A stretch of DNA of 64,000 nt from Deinococcus sp. JMULE3 (GCF_013337115.1 NZ_SGWE01000004.1:3107501-3171500), one strand, 5' to 3'; positions 1 to 12,669 are shown, counted from the first letter of the stretch. Notes: generated by a model from the letters alone, not told the origin. Translations and numbers: made by a program.

Positions 1-4
1 AATG

Positions 5-30
5 GAAAAACGGCCCCGGTGAGGGGGCCG
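5..30 (-). terminator. Intrinsic terminator of the BMP-protein gene
   Basis: Read on the minus strand, a 7-bp GC stem (CGGCCCC/GGGGCCG, loop of about 6 nt) is followed by five T residues. It lies 20 nt after the stop codon of the upstream gene. This is a classic rho-independent layout. Confidence 0.85.
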
Positions 31-48
31 TCTTCGCGTGTGATGGGA

Positions 49-1146
<1,098 letters not shown>

Positions 1147-1190
1147 GTGATGTTCCTCCAGGGAATGTGGTGCGTGGGTTGCTTGAATAG

Positions 1191-1196
1191 AGTATA
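1191..1196 (-). promoter_or_regulatory. Candidate -10 element of the BMP-protein gene
   Basis: TATACT on the minus strand, about 45 nt upstream of the start codon. TCTAGA sits 16 bp further upstream as a weak -35. Unlike many genes here, this one has a real leader with a Shine-Dalgarno sequence. Confidence 0.5.
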
Positions 1197-1370
1197 CGGA
1201 TTTTTCCGGGTGTCTAGACCCCACTGCACATTGGACTCGGGGTCACATGGGGGTGTTTGGTGAACGGCGCATTGGGGGATTCTTCACGCTCTGTTCTGGC
1301 GTGCCGGTTTCCGTCCGGGTGCGTCCGTCCGTCTCCGTACACCGCCCGGCAGGATAGCGGGCCGGACTGA

Positions 1371-3470
<2,100 letters not shown>

Positions 3471-3471
3471 A

Positions 3472-3493
3472 CGCCCAGCAGGTACACTGGGCG
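3472..3493 (+). terminator. Hairpin after ligA
   Basis: CGCCCAG and CTGGGCG form a perfect 7-bp stem with an 8-nt loop, starting 2 nt after the ligA stop. The tail (GTATTG) is only weakly T-rich. The loop and right arm also hold TACACT (3483-3488), a possible -10 for the next operon, so the element may do either job. Confidence 0.5.
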
Positions 3494-3538
3494 GTATTGT
3501 CGCGCGTCCATCCCGCGCGAACCGGAGGCAAGACCAGC

Positions 3539-3889
3539 ATGGCAACACCCGAAGTCGAGATCAGCAAGAGCGTCCTGATGGACATCGCCGCCACCACCCT
3601 GGACGGCATCGAGGGCACCGAGGTCGCCACCACGCCCCTGAAGGTCGGCGAGGTGCTGCGCACCCAGACGCCCGGCCGCAAACCCCGCGCCCTGAAAGTC
3701 ACTCGCGAAGGGCAGGACGTCACCGTTGACGTCGGCCTGAACATCGAATTCGGCCGCAGCCTGACCGGCACCGCCGAGAAGGTCCAGCAGGCCGTGCGCG
3801 AGAACATCGAACTCATGACCGGCCTGCGCGTGCGCGCCGTGAACGTCACCGTGCAGAACGTCTGCGTGCCCAAGGGCGGTCAGGCGTGA
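3539..3889 (+). CDS. Asp23/Gls24 family envelope-stress protein
   Basis: A 116-residue protein with the Asp23/Gls24 signature. It opens with [20 protein letters not shown] and contains the [18 protein letters not shown] segment and a C-terminal VNVTVQNV strand. Members are small cytoplasmic proteins linked to envelope homeostasis; the molecular role is poorly defined. GGAGG precedes the ATG by 11 nt. The gene overlaps nusB as GTGA and heads the asp23-nusB-folD-PAP2-like chain. A Gls24-like gene next to nusB is also common in Firmicutes, which supports the assignment. There is no signal peptide or membrane segment. Confidence 0.88.
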   Translation: MATPEVEISKSVLMDIAATTLDGIEGTEVATTPLKVGEVLRTQTPGRKPRALKVTREGQDVTVDVGLNIEFGRSLTGTAEKVQQAVRENIELMTGLRVRAVNVTVQNVCVPKGGQA

Positions 3890-4377
3890 CCCGCCGCCGC
3901 GAGAAGGCCGCCGCGCCCGTCGGCACCCGCCGCGCCGCGCGTGAATTCGCGTTCCGCGTGCTGTTCGAAGCCGACCGGGGCAACCTCCCCATGCAGAGCG
4001 TCTTCACCCGCGCCGAGGGCAGCATGCGCGGCGGGGACGACACCTACCCCACCCTCAGCGAGGAGGCCCTGACCTTCGCGCAGGAACTCGTGCAGGGCAT
4101 CAGCGCCGCCCGCCCCGACGTGGACGCCACGCTGCGCCGCACCATCCGCGGCTGGAGCTTCGACCAGATGGCCCAGACCGACCTGAACGTCCTGCGCCTG
4201 GCGACCTTCGAGATGATGTACACCCCCGAACCCCACCCGCCCGTCATCGAGAGCGCCGTGCGCATCGCCCGCAAGTTCGGCGGGGACGACTCCGGCCGCT
4301 TCGTGAACGGCGTCCTGGCAGGCCTGAGCCGCAGCCTGAACGAGAAGCCCGCCCGCCGCGAGGAGCCGCAGGAGTGA
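3886..4377 (+). CDS. nusB: Transcription antitermination factor NusB
   Basis: A 163-residue all-helical RNA-binding protein that, with NusE (S10), forms part of the antitermination complex on rRNA leader boxA. Family marks: [16 protein letters not shown] at the N-terminus (usual form RxxAREhAhQhLY), the [21 protein letters not shown] segment and the C-terminal [23 protein letters not shown] motif. The first 14 residues are a basic extension, and an insert around [13 protein letters not shown] lengthens the middle. The GTG start overlaps the previous stop codon (GTGA), so translation is coupled; the gene's own TGA overlaps the GTG of folD. Confidence 0.94.
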   Translation: MTRRREKAAAPVGTRRAAREFAFRVLFEADRGNLPMQSVFTRAEGSMRGGDDTYPTLSEEALTFAQELVQGISAARPDVDATLRRTIRGWSFDQMAQTDLNVLRLATFEMMYTPEPHPPVIESAVRIARKFGGDDSGRFVNGVLAGLSRSLNEKPARREEPQE

Positions 4378-5270
4378 CCCAGGGGACCGCGCAGGTCCTC
4401 GGCGGACCGCCCGCCGCCGCCGCCCTGCTGGACGAGGCCCGCCGCCGCGCCGCGCGCCTGCCCCACCCCCCCCACCTCGCCCTGGTGCGGGTCGGGGAGG
4501 ACCCCGCCAGCGCCTCCTACGTGCGTGGCAAGGCGAAGAAGGCCGCAGAGGTCGGGCTGAGCAGCCACGTGCACGCCCTGCCGGAGGACACCACCCAGGC
4601 CGACCTGCTGACCCTGATCGGCACGCTGAACGCCGATCCGGCCGTCAGCGGCATCCTCGTGCAACTGCCCCTCCCGGCCCACCTGGACCCCGCCCCCGTC
4701 CTGCTGGCCGTGAACCCCGCCAAGGACGTGGACGGCCTGCACCCGGCGAACACCGGCGCGCTCTGGAACGACCACGCGGGCCTGCGCCCCTGCACCCCCG
4801 CCGGAATCATGGCGCTGCTCGCGCACCACGGCGTGACCGTGCGCGGACAGCACGCCGTGATCGTGGGCCGCAGCGCCCTGGTGGGCCGCCCCGTCGCGGG
4901 CCTGCTGCTGAACGCCGACGCCACCGTGACCGTCGCCCACCGCGCCACGCCCGACCTGGGCGCCGTCACCCGAGGGGCCGACATCCTGATCGTCGCCGCC
5001 GGGCAAGCCCACCTGATCACGCCGGACATGGTCCGCCCCGGCGCGACCGTCGTGGACGTCGGCATCAACCGCGTCCCCACCGAGGACGGCAGGGGCCGCC
5101 TGACCGGCGATGTCCACCCGGACGTCGCGCAGGTCGCGGGCGCCCTGACGCCCGTCCCCGGCGGCGTCGGCCCCATGACCGTCGCCCAGCTCCTGATGAA
5201 CACCGTCATGGCCGCCGAACGCCAGCACGCCCTGCCCACACACGAGGTCACCGGTGAATTCGTTCGCTGA
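4374..5270 (+). CDS. folD: Bifunctional methylenetetrahydrofolate dehydrogenase/cyclohydrolase FolD
   Basis: Interconverts 5,10-methylene-THF, methenyl-THF and 10-formyl-THF with NADP, supplying one-carbon units for purines and fMet-tRNA. The 298 residues carry the FolD blocks: [17 protein letters not shown] with the catalytic Lys, GILVQLPLP, the [14 protein letters not shown] folate loop, PCTPAGIM, the Rossmann segment [17 protein letters not shown] and [16 protein letters not shown] at the end. The start is a GTG overlapping the nusB stop. The N-terminus is slightly degenerate, with no long basic leader. The 3' end overlaps the next gene by 17 bp. Confidence 0.97.
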   Translation: MTQGTAQVLGGPPAAAALLDEARRRAARLPHPPHLALVRVGEDPASASYVRGKAKKAAEVGLSSHVHALPEDTTQADLLTLIGTLNADPAVSGILVQLPLPAHLDPAPVLLAVNPAKDVDGLHPANTGALWNDHAGLRPCTPAGIMALLAHHGVTVRGQHAVIVGRSALVGRPVAGLLLNADATVTVAHRATPDLGAVTRGADILIVAAGQAHLITPDMVRPGATVVDVGINRVPTEDGRGRLTGDVHPDVAQVAGALTPVPGGVGPMTVAQLLMNTVMAAERQHALPTHEVTGEFVR

Positions 5271-5709
5271 CCTGCTGAGCAACCGCTGGCTGTGGGTGGC
5301 CGTCCTGAGCAGCACCGCCGCGCAGCTGCTGAAAGTCTTCCTGATCCTGCTGATCGAACGCCGCTGGCGACCCGCCGCGTTCATGGAGACCGGCGGCATG
5401 CCCAGCAGCCACTCCGCGATGGTCGCCGCGCTGACCACCGGCGTCGGCATCACCGAAGGGCTCGGCAGCCCCCTGTTCGCCGCGAGCGCCGTGTTCGCCC
5501 TGATCGTCATGTACGACGCCACCGGCGTCCGGCACAGCAGCGGCCAGCAGGCCCGCCTACTGAACGAACTCGTCGAGGAACTCCGCGCGGTGGTCCGCGA
5601 GGGCTTCGCCCCGAACCCCGTCCGCGTCCTGCTGGGCCACACCTACCTGGAAGTGCTGATCGGCACACTCCTCGGCATCACCGCCGGGTTCATCGCCTTC
5701 AGCCGCTGA
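5254..5709 (+). CDS. Divergent PAP2 family membrane protein (YuiD-like)
   Basis: A 151-residue integral membrane protein of the divergent PAP2/acid phosphatase superfamily. The PSSHSAMVAALTTGVG motif (residues 49-64) corresponds to the PAP2 SGH block, and MYDATGVRHSSGQQARLLNEL is diagnostic for the YuiD-like branch. About four hydrophobic segments are visible. Substrates in this branch are unknown; lipid phosphates are the usual guess from the wider family. The GTG start at 5254 lies inside folD, so translation is coupled. It is the last gene of the operon and is followed by a perfect 13-bp hairpin. Confidence 0.88.
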   Translation: MNSFADLLSNRWLWVAVLSSTAAQLLKVFLILLIERRWRPAAFMETGGMPSSHSAMVAALTTGVGITEGLGSPLFAASAVFALIVMYDATGVRHSSGQQARLLNELVEELRAVVREGFAPNPVRVLLGHTYLEVLIGTLLGITAGFIAFSR

Positions 5710-5720
5710 CCGGCACACAC

Positions 5721-5753
5721 ACGCGCCGCCCCGAATATGACGGGGCGGCGCGT
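5721..5753 (+). terminator. Hairpin terminator after the folD operon
   Basis: A perfect 13-bp inverted repeat (ACGCGCCGCCCCG/CGGGGCGGCGCGT) with a 7-nt AATATGA loop, 12 nt after the last stop. The T-run is poor, so it may act as a strong 3'-end stabiliser or a bidirectional terminator with the next hairpin. Confidence 0.75.
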
Positions 5754-5765
5754 GTTCATCACATG

Positions 5766-5790
5766 GAAAAAGCCCCCGCAGCGGGGGCTT
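5766..5790 (-). terminator. Intrinsic terminator of rpsP
   Basis: On the minus strand AAGCCCCC-GCTGC-GGGGGCTT is followed by TTTTTCC, giving an 8-bp stem and a U-tract. It lies 20 nt downstream of the rpsP stop. Confidence 0.85.
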
Positions 5791-5810
5791 CAGGTTCCGT
5801 GAAGTGGAAC

Positions 5811-6059
5811 TCAGGCGACCTTGACGCCCTGGCTCTTCAGCAGGCGGCGGGCGGTCTGGGTGGGCTGAGCGCCGTTGGCGAGCCAGTACTGCGCGCGCTC
5901 GACGTTCACCTTGAGGTAGTTCTCGGTGGTCTTGCGGGGGTCGTAGTGGCCCAGGTTCTCGATGTACCCACCGTCACGGGGACGGCGCGCGTCGGCAACG
6001 ACGATGCGGTAGTGGGGGTTATGGGTGGAACCGAAGCGGGACAGGCGAATCTTGACCAT
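5811..6059 (-). CDS. rpsP: 30S ribosomal protein S16
   Basis: An 82-residue ribosomal protein. It begins [20 protein letters not shown] and continues with [21 protein letters not shown], both invariant S16 blocks. The ATG at 6059 is fixed by homology and by GGAGA 6 nt upstream; an upstream in-frame extension adds no family sequence. In many bacteria rpsP heads an operon with the KH protein, rimM and trmD. Here those three sit at 49-51 kb and rpsP is alone, with its own terminator. Confidence 0.98.
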   Translation of the reverse strand: MVKIRLSRFGSTHNPHYRIVVADARRPRDGGYIENLGHYDPRKTTENYLKVNVERAQYWLANGAQPTQTARRLLKSQGVKVA

Positions 6060-6214
6060 GGTAGTTCTCCAACTGGGGGTATTTGAGGGTAAAGCTCCCG
6101 CTAGGATCACGGGGAAATGCGCCCGTCAGCAGCCAACCGGTAAGCGCACCGAAGAAGAGTATCAGACTGGCCCTCGCGCCATCAAGGGCCGGGTGAGGTC
6201 ATACGGGATTCAGG

Positions 6215-6330
6215 TGATACGGATTCCGTTTGTTTCGCTGCTTAGCTGCGCAGCTCTGCGAGTCCCTCAGTAGGAGAGGGGATAACGGAACGCGATCACT
6301 TTGCAAGCAAGTCAATTGAGTCCCGTATCA
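6215..6330. repeat. Modular small intergenic repeat, copy ii
   Basis: A 116-bp element with ends TGATACGGATTCCG (left) and, read inward from the right, TGATACGGGACTCAA. The left part, GGATTCCGTTTGTTTCGCT, is shared with copies at 7699-7766 and 53043-53180. The centre shares GCAGCTCTGCGAGTCC (6250-6265) with 53367-53382. The right end overlaps the TGA stop of the EnvC-like gene. A further partial end (TCATACGGGATTCA) lies at 6200-6213. It resembles the small noncoding repeats described in Deinococcus radiodurans: short, mosaic and with inverted ends. The rest of the rpsP upstream region (6060-6214) shows no gene. Confidence 0.8.
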
Positions 6331-7701
6331 GAAGCGTGGCGCGACCGGTTGCCCGCCCTGCCGGAGCTGGAAGGCCATGTTGCCCGGCCCGATGATCGAA
6401 CTGCCGCCCACGGCGCCCAGCGGCGTGCCGCGCGCCACGCGGTTGCCCACGCTGACCTGCGGGTCGCGCAGACCCAGGTACGCGCTGACGGTCCCGCCAT
6501 GATCGATCAGGACCACCCAGCCCAGCGACGCGTAGGACGTGACGGCCAGAACGTTCCCGCCGTCCGCGGCGACCACCTGACTGGACCCGGTCAGGACCAC
6601 CCACGGGGCGCCGTTCGAGCCGTACGGCGCCAGGACCCGCCCGCCGGGCAGCGGGAAGCCGGACGCGCCACTGACCGGCGGCAGGGGCGCGAGCTGCTGC
6701 TCGACCTGCGCCTGGGCCTGCTGCACCTGCGCCTGCCGCTGAGCGAGGGCCTGCTGTTCGCGTTGCAGCTGCGCGGCCCGCGCGGCCTGCGCCTGCCGGG
6801 CAGCGGCGGCAGCCTGGGCCTGTCGCAGCTGTGCAAGACGCAGTGCTTCCTGCCGGGCGCGTTCCTGCGCCTCGCGGATGCGGCGGGCTTCCTCCTCGCG
6901 GCGGCGGCGTTCTTCTTCCAGGCGGCGCTGGCGTTCCTGTTCCAGGCGGGCGCGTTCGGCGACAACCTGCCCGACCAGCTGGTCCACCTGCTGCGCGGCG
7001 AGGGCCTGCTCGGCGGCGCGCTGCGCGGCCAGGGTCCGCTGGCCCTGCTCGCTGGTGCGCAGCTGGGCCAGCAGGGTGTTCTGCTGCTCGCGCTGGGCGC
7101 GCAGCGCCGCCAGTTTCGCGCTGCGTTCCGCCTGGAGTTTCGTGAACTGCGCCGTCTGCTGCGCCTGCACCCGTTCCTGGTCACGCAGCGCGGCCGCCTG
7201 GGAGCGTAGGCCAGCGAGTACCTGCGTCTGGTACGCGCCGGCCATGTTGGTGTACCGCAGGCGGATCAGCAGGTCCGGGAGGCTGCGCGCCTGCGACAGC
7301 AGCTGCAGGTACTGCCCGCTGCGCTGGCGGTACATGAGCGTCATGACCTCGCGCACGTCGCCCTGCAGCCGCGCGACCTGGGCGCGCGTGACCTTCAGCT
7401 GCTCGGTGGTGTCCGTCAGTTGCCGCTGCGCGAGGGTCACGCGGGCGGTGATGGTCGCCAGTTCGTTCTCCAGCGCGGCGGTCCGGCGGGCCAGGTCGTC
7501 CAGCTGCGTCAGCGTCTGCCGCTGCTGCGCGCTGAGGTTCTGAATGCGGGCGCGCACGGCCGCAAGTTCACGGGCCTTGTCCTCGCTCAGCTGCCGCTGC
7601 TCCTGCAGCTGCTGTTGCAGCTGATCCAGGCGGGCACTGGTGTCCTGCGCGCCTCCGACGCCCAGCAGCAGCGTCAGCGCCAGCGCGCGGGCGGTCCCCA
7701 T
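6328..7701 (-). CDS. EnvC-like coiled-coil protein with degenerate LytM (M23) domain
   Basis: A 457-residue exported protein with a signal peptide (MGTARALALTLLLGVGGAQ), a long Gln/Ala/Arg-rich coiled coil (about residues 22-330, ending in a REEEARRIREAQERARQEAL-type charged stretch) and a C-terminal M23/LytM fold (about 350-457). The LytM core VVLIDHGGTVSAYLGL is recognisable, but the zinc ligands are gone: no H-x3-D site, and the HxH pair is replaced by NMAFQLR. It is therefore probably an activator of cell-wall amidases rather than an enzyme, as EnvC is for FtsEX, and the gene sits directly after ftsX. The ATG at 7701 lies within a repeat; the frame stays open to an ATG at 7767 overlapping the ftsX stop, so initiation could be there. 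Confidence 0.88.
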   Translation of the reverse strand: MGTARALALTLLLGVGGAQDTSARLDQLQQQLQEQRQLSEDKARELAAVRARIQNLSAQQRQTLTQLDDLARRTAALENELATITARVTLAQRQLTDTTEQLKVTRAQVARLQGDVREVMTLMYRQRSGQYLQLLSQARSLPDLLIRLRYTNMAGAYQTQVLAGLRSQAAALRDQERVQAQQTAQFTKLQAERSAKLAALRAQREQQNTLLAQLRTSEQGQRTLAAQRAAEQALAAQQVDQLVGQVVAERARLEQERQRRLEEERRRREEEARRIREAQERARQEALRLAQLRQAQAAAAARQAQAARAAQLQREQQALAQRQAQVQQAQAQVEQQLAPLPPVSGASGFPLPGGRVLAPYGSNGAPWVVLTGSSQVVAADGGNVLAVTSYASLGWVVLIDHGGTVSAYLGLRDPQVSVGNRVARGTPLGAVGGSSIIGPGNMAFQLRQGGQPVAPRF

Positions 7702-7763
7702 CCGGATTCCGTTTGTTTCGCTCGGGTTGAAAGTTGTTGCACACCTTTCAACTGGAGTCCGTG

Positions 7764-7766
<3 letters not shown>
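7699..7766. repeat. Modular small intergenic repeat, copy i (between ftsX and the EnvC-like gene)
   Basis: A 68-bp copy that reads, on the minus strand, TGACACGGACTCCAGTTGAAAG, then a TTTCAACCCGAGCG arm, then GAAACAAACGGAATCCGG. It contains the GTTGAAAG/CTTTCAAC inverted repeat. Its first three bases are the TGA stop of ftsX and its last bases form the ATG of the next gene. It lacks the middle module found in the copy at 53 kb. Confidence 0.8.
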
Positions 7767-8623
<857 letters not shown>

Positions 8624-8627
<4 letters not shown>

Positions 8628-9307
8628 AGCGCGTACCCCCCGTACGGGTCGTCGCGGACCAGTTTGCCCTTGCGGAGCGTCAGCGTGCGGTGCCGGAAGG
8701 TCTCCACGAGGTCCTTGGCGTGCGTGGCGACGATCACGGTCGTGCCGCGCAGGTTCACGTTCTGCAGCACCTTCAGCACCTCGCGGCTGTTGTCCGGGTC
8801 GAGGTTCCCGGTCGGTTCGTCCGCCAGCAGCAGCGGCGGGTTCCCGACAATGGCCCGCGCGATCGCCACGCGCTGCTGCTCGCCCAGCGACAGTTGCAGC
8901 GGCAGCGCGTACTTCTTGTGTTCCAGACCCACGGTCCGCAGGGCCGCCGTGACCCGCTGCGGCCACTCGCGCTGCGGCACGCCGGTCACGCGCAGTGCGA
9001 ACGCGACGTTGTCGAAGGCGTTCAGGTGCGGCAGCAGCAGGTTGTCCTGAAACACCGTGCCCATGCGGCGGCGCAGCAGCGACGTGCGCCGACCCCGGTA
9101 CGCCGAGAGCGGTTCGCCCGCCACGCGCACCTCGCCCCGGCTGGGCAGCGCGCGCTTCAGCACCAGGTTCATGAACGAACTCTTCCCGGCGCCCGAGTGG
9201 CCCACGAGGTACACGAACTCGCCCTTGCCGATGTTCAGGGACACGTCGTCCAGCGCGAGGGTACGGGTCACCGGGTACTCCAGGGTGACGTGCTTGAAAT
9301 CGATCAC
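8624..9307 (-). CDS. ftsE: Cell division ATP-binding protein FtsE
   Basis: A 227-residue ABC ATPase. It shows VIDFKHVTLEYP at the start, Walker A (GHSGAGKSS), Q-loop (VFQDNLLLP), signature (LSLGEQQRVAIARAI), Walker B (LLLADEPTG, with NLDP) and the switch His (VATHAKDL). It couples ATP use to FtsX and cell-wall remodelling at septation. I chose the GTG at 9307: GGGGGAAG lies 5 nt upstream and FtsE homology begins there. The gene opens the ftsE-ftsX-EnvC-like operon. Confidence 0.96.
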
Positions 9308-9486
9308 GCCGCTTCCCCCGGAAGGTGAAGAGGCAGAAGGTGGGTGCGCTTGGTCATGCTTGCGGCCCAGGATAGCCCAGGGGCGCGCCCGGCCCATGAA
9401 CGACTGACCGGCGCGCCGGAGGGGCCACTGCGGGTCGTCTGAACGGCACTCCGGGTTTCGCTTACGTTCGCTTCACCGCCGCGCTC

Positions 9487-9492
9487 TATCCT
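9487..9492 (+). promoter_or_regulatory. -10 element of the CtpA-like gene (leaderless type)
   Basis: TATCCT ends 7 nt before the GTG at 9500. There is no Shine-Dalgarno sequence. This supports GTG 9500 over the ATG 15 nt further in. Confidence 0.6.
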
Positions 9493-9499
9493 GAGCGGC

Positions 9500-10819
9500 G
9501 TGAACGCCAAACGCATGACTGTCGTGGGGGCCGCGCTGGCCGCCACCGCCGCTGTCGCCTACGCGCAGCTGGGCGGGTACACCCCGGTGAACCTGAGCAG
9601 CAGCAAGGAAGGCAAGAGCCTCATTCAGGTGCTGAACGACCTGAACCGCTACTACCTGTACCCCGTGGATCAGGACAGGGTGCTGCGCGGCGCGATCACC
9701 GGAGCGCTGGGCAGCCTGGACGACGAATTCACGTACTACAGCGAACCTGAGGACAACGCCATCGACGCCGCGAACCTGCAGGGCGAGTTCTACGGGATCG
9801 GCGTGACGCTGGTCGCCGCGAACGCCGACGGGACCGGCGGGAAGATCGACAACGTGTTCAAGACCGGTGCGGCCTCCACCGCCGGGGTGCAGATCGGGGA
9901 CGTGTTCCTGAAGATCGGGGACAAGGACGTGACCGGCGCGAAACTGAACGAGATCGTGCGCCTCGTGCGTGGCGAGAAGGGCACCCAGGTGACCGTGACC
10001 TTTGCCCGTGACGGCAAGCCGTACACCGTGAAGATGGAACGCCAGCCGGTGCAGATCGTCAGCGTGGAATCCACCGTGCTGCCCGGAGGCGTCGGGTACA
10101 TCGCGCTGAACACCTTCTACAACGAGAAGGCCAGCGAGCAGTTCCGCGCCGCCGTCGCCGACATGAAGAAGCGGAACGTGCAGAAACTGATCCTGGACCT
10201 GCGTGACAACGGCGGCGGTCTGCTGAACGCCGGGGTGGACGTCGCCGACCAGTTCCTGCAGAGCGGCCCGATCGTCAGCCTGCGCGACCGCGCGAAGAAC
10301 ACCGTCGTGTTCGGCAGCGCCACCAACCGCCCCACCGACTACACCGGGAAACTGGTCGTGCTGGTGAACAAGAACAGCGCCAGCGCCAGCGAGGTCGTGT
10401 CCGGCGCGCTGCAGGACACGGGCCGCGCGCAGATCATCGGCGAGCAGACCTTCGGCAAGGGCGTCGCGCAGACCCCCATCACCCTGCCGGACGGCGGCAA
10501 GGCGGCCATCGTGTCCAACGAGTGGCTGACGCCCAAGGGCCGCCAGATTCACAAGAAGGGCGTCACGCCCGACATCGAAGTCAAGGACACCCGCTACACC
10601 ACGCCCGTGAACTTCAGCGGCAGCGGCGTCAAGCCCGGCGAGAAACTCACCTTGACCGTCGAGGGCAAACCCGTGACCGTCACGGCCGACAAGGACGGGA
10701 AGTTCAGCTACACCGGCGAGGTCAAGCGGCCCACCCGCAGCGCCCAGCAGGGCGAGGCCGTCGTGGACGTGCAGGGCGACGCCATCCTGAAGAAGGCCAT
10801 CGAAGTGCTCGGGCAGTAA
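9500..10819 (+). CDS. S41 family C-terminal processing protease (CtpA-like)
   Basis: A 439-residue exported serine protease. It has a signal peptide (to about residue 22), a helical N-domain (QVLNDLNRYYLYPVD), a PDZ domain (about 95-185, GIGVTLV...GVQIGDVFLKI) and the S41 catalytic core with GYIALNTF, LDLRDNGGG, VNKNSASASEVVSGALQD and GEQTFGKGVAQ. By alignment with E. coli Tsp spacing the dyad is Ser295/Lys320. The last 85 residues form an extra beta-rich tail. Such proteases trim or degrade periplasmic proteins with nonpolar C-termini. An HtrA-like protease gene follows after a terminator. Confidence 0.95.
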   Translation: MNAKRMTVVGAALAATAAVAYAQLGGYTPVNLSSSKEGKSLIQVLNDLNRYYLYPVDQDRVLRGAITGALGSLDDEFTYYSEPEDNAIDAANLQGEFYGIGVTLVAANADGTGGKIDNVFKTGAASTAGVQIGDVFLKIGDKDVTGAKLNEIVRLVRGEKGTQVTVTFARDGKPYTVKMERQPVQIVSVESTVLPGGVGYIALNTFYNEKASEQFRAAVADMKKRNVQKLILDLRDNGGGLLNAGVDVADQFLQSGPIVSLRDRAKNTVVFGSATNRPTDYTGKLVVLVNKNSASASEVVSGALQDTGRAQIIGEQTFGKGVAQTPITLPDGGKAAIVSNEWLTPKGRQIHKKGVTPDIEVKDTRYTTPVNFSGSGVKPGEKLTLTVEGKPVTVTADKDGKFSYTGEVKRPTRSAQQGEAVVDVQGDAILKKAIEVLGQ

Positions 10820-10836
10820 CCCGCGCGCTACAGAAG

Positions 10837-10876
10837 AGGGGGGCGGTTCTCCGGCGTGGGGAGCCGCCTCCTTTTG
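10837..10876 (+). terminator. Terminator of the CtpA-like gene
   Basis: The AGGGGGGCGGTTCTCC arm pairs with GGGGAGCCGCCTCCT over about 15 bp with a few G-T pairs, followed by TTTT. Just downstream (10880-10909) are two direct repeats of TACNGGAGGCNTGC spaced 16 bp; I cannot assign them a role. Confidence 0.8.
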
Positions 10877-10975
10877 CCGTACAGGAGGCCTGCTGTACCG
10901 GAGGCTTGCCGTTCCTGAAGACGGCCCCACCCGCGTTTTAACCGACGTGTAACCCCGCGTGGGCAGACTGCGCGC

Positions 10976-12295
10976 ATGAACAAGACCCTGTCCATCCTGG
11001 CACTCACCGGCTCCCTGGTCCTGGGCGGACTGGTCGGCTACGACATCCGCGAGCGGAACGCCACCCAGGCCACGGCGCCCGCCACGACCACGAATGCCGT
11101 CACGAGCGCCGCGACGACCGGCGCGTCTGCCAGCCAGGGGCAGATGGTGCAGACCCTCGCGCAGCCGTACGACAACGCCCGCGCCCGCACGGAATCCGAG
11201 GCGAACACCGTGCAGGTCGTCAAGGAGCGCCGCGACGGCCTGGTGTACATCAGCGTCACGGAAGGGGACAGCAGCAGCGCGCAGGCCCAGCTGCGCCAGC
11301 GCCTGCAGCAGCAGCTGCCCTTCGACTTCGGTCAGGGCGATCAGGAGCAGAAGCAGACCGGGACCGGCAGCGGCTTCTTCGTGACGGGCGGCGGCGACAT
11401 CATCACCAACAACCACGTCGTCGAGGGCGCCAGCGAGATCACAGTCCGTCTGCACGGCAGCAAGAAGACCTACAAGGCGAAGGTCGTCGCCCGCGCGCCC
11501 GACTTCGACCTCGCCCTGATCCGCGCCGAGGGCGTCCCCGCAAGCGAGATCAAGGCCCTGCCGCTCGGGGACAGCAGCCAGCTGGACGTGGGCCTGAAGG
11601 CCATCGCCATGGGTGCCCCGTTCGGCCTGGACTTCAGCGTCTCAGAGGGCATCATCAGCAGCCTGGAACGGCAGGTGCCGGTCGGCACGAAAGGCGTGAA
11701 CCAGAACGTCATCCAGACCGACGCCGCCATCAACCCCGGCAACAGCGGCGGCCCGCTGCTGAACAGCGCCGGGCAGGTGATCGGCGTGAACACCCAGATC
11801 CTCACCGGCGGCATCGGCCAGAGCGCCGGGGTGGGCTTCGCGATTCCCGTGAACACCGTCAAGAAACTGCTGCCCGAACTGCAGGCCGGGAAGGGCACCG
11901 TCATCCAGACGCCCAGCCTGGGCGTGGGCATCAGTGACGTCGCCAGCCTCAGCGCCGCCGAGCGCAAGCAGGCGAAACTGCCCGAGCAGGGCGTCCTGAT
12001 CGGCCGGGTGTACCAGGGCAGCCCCGCCGCCGCCGCTGGCCTGAAGGGCAGCCGCACCGTCACCGACGAATCCACCGGGCAGCGCACCACCCTGCCCGGC
12101 GACGTGATCACCGCCGTGGACGGCCAGCCCCTCGCGGGCGTGGAGGAGCTGCCGCAGCAGATCATCAGCCGCAGGATCGGCGAGACCGTCACCCTGACCG
12201 TCGTCCGGGACGGGCAGACGCGCGACGTGAAGGTCACCCTGAAGGCCTTCGATCTGGCCGCCGCCGCGCAGCGCGAGGACGGACAGGGCCAGTAA
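10976..12295 (+). CDS. HtrA/DegP-like trypsin family serine protease with PDZ domain
   Basis: A 439-residue envelope protease. The N-terminus ([18 protein letters not shown]) is a signal anchor or signal peptide, followed by a Thr/Ala-rich linker. The protease domain spans about residues 80-315 with triad His147 (TNNHVVEG), Asp178 (DFDLALI) and Ser257 (NPGNSGGPL). A single C-terminal PDZ domain follows (about 320-425). HtrA proteins handle misfolded envelope proteins. The PDZ has an insert ([17 protein letters not shown]). A TANNNT -10 is not clear; CAGACT lies 6 nt before the ATG. The neighbouring S41 protease suggests a local envelope protein-quality group. Confidence 0.95.
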   Translation: MNKTLSILALTGSLVLGGLVGYDIRERNATQATAPATTTNAVTSAATTGASASQGQMVQTLAQPYDNARARTESEANTVQVVKERRDGLVYISVTEGDSSSAQAQLRQRLQQQLPFDFGQGDQEQKQTGTGSGFFVTGGGDIITNNHVVEGASEITVRLHGSKKTYKAKVVARAPDFDLALIRAEGVPASEIKALPLGDSSQLDVGLKAIAMGAPFGLDFSVSEGIISSLERQVPVGTKGVNQNVIQTDAAINPGNSGGPLLNSAGQVIGVNTQILTGGIGQSAGVGFAIPVNTVKKLLPELQAGKGTVIQTPSLGVGISDVASLSAAERKQAKLPEQGVLIGRVYQGSPAAAAGLKGSRTVTDESTGQRTTLPGDVITAVDGQPLAGVEELPQQIISRRIGETVTLTVVRDGQTRDVKVTLKAFDLAAAAQREDGQGQ

Positions 12296-12669
12296 ACCGC
12301 CCGACAGTGGGGGCGGTGGGGGAGGGGCCGGGTGCCAGGCGTGCCCGGCCCCCTCCCTGTCGCGGGTTGGAACCTCCTGGAACCGGGCGCCGCGACAGGG
12401 CCATCGGGGGCCATCAGTGAGGAGAGCGGGTGAGTCGGCTCCCGCTGAGGTCGGTCATCCAGACGACCGTGTGCCGTCTGGCGAGGCGGTCCGCATGACG
12501 CGGGTAACGGCCTTCCGGCGGGGGCGTGGCTGCCCTGGGATGGGGCCTGCATGAGGCGTGTGAACTGCGTGCAACTATGCCCCCGTCAGCGGGCGCGGTA
12601 GTATCGGTGGCGTTAACTGGAATCACTTCCACTCTCGTTCCACGACCGTTCCACCGGAGGCTCCCTGCC
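12296..12669. other. Intergenic region between the HtrA-like gene and malQ
   Basis: I see no gene in these 374 bases. A long imperfect hairpin (about 12318-12357; the GGGGAGGGGCCGGG arm pairs with CCCGGCCCCCTCCC) probably terminates the HtrA-like transcript, although it has no T-run. The malQ promoter should lie near 12590-12620 (TAGTAT 12600-12605 or TTAACT 12613-12618), followed by three spaced TTCCAC repeats. Confidence 0.5.
12626..12654 (+). promoter_or_regulatory. Three CTTCCAC/GTTCCAC repeats with 11-bp spacing before malQ
   Basis: The heptamers CTTCCAC, GTTCCAC and GTTCCAC begin at 12626, 12637 and 12648, exactly 11 bp apart, between the likely promoter and the Shine-Dalgarno sequence (GGAGG at 12656). 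Equal spacing of one helical turn is typical of iterated operator or activator sites. Confidence 0.45.

Noticed and set aside
10880..10909. Two direct repeats TACNGGAGGCNTGC spaced 16 bp
   Set aside because: They directly follow the terminator and may simply be a duplicated stretch; two copies only and no clear promoter position, so not called an operator.
9473..11455. 660-codon minus-strand frame antisense to the S41 and HtrA-like protease genes
   Set aside because: Both proteases have complete catalytic motifs on the plus strand; the antisense product is low-complexity and spans two genes.
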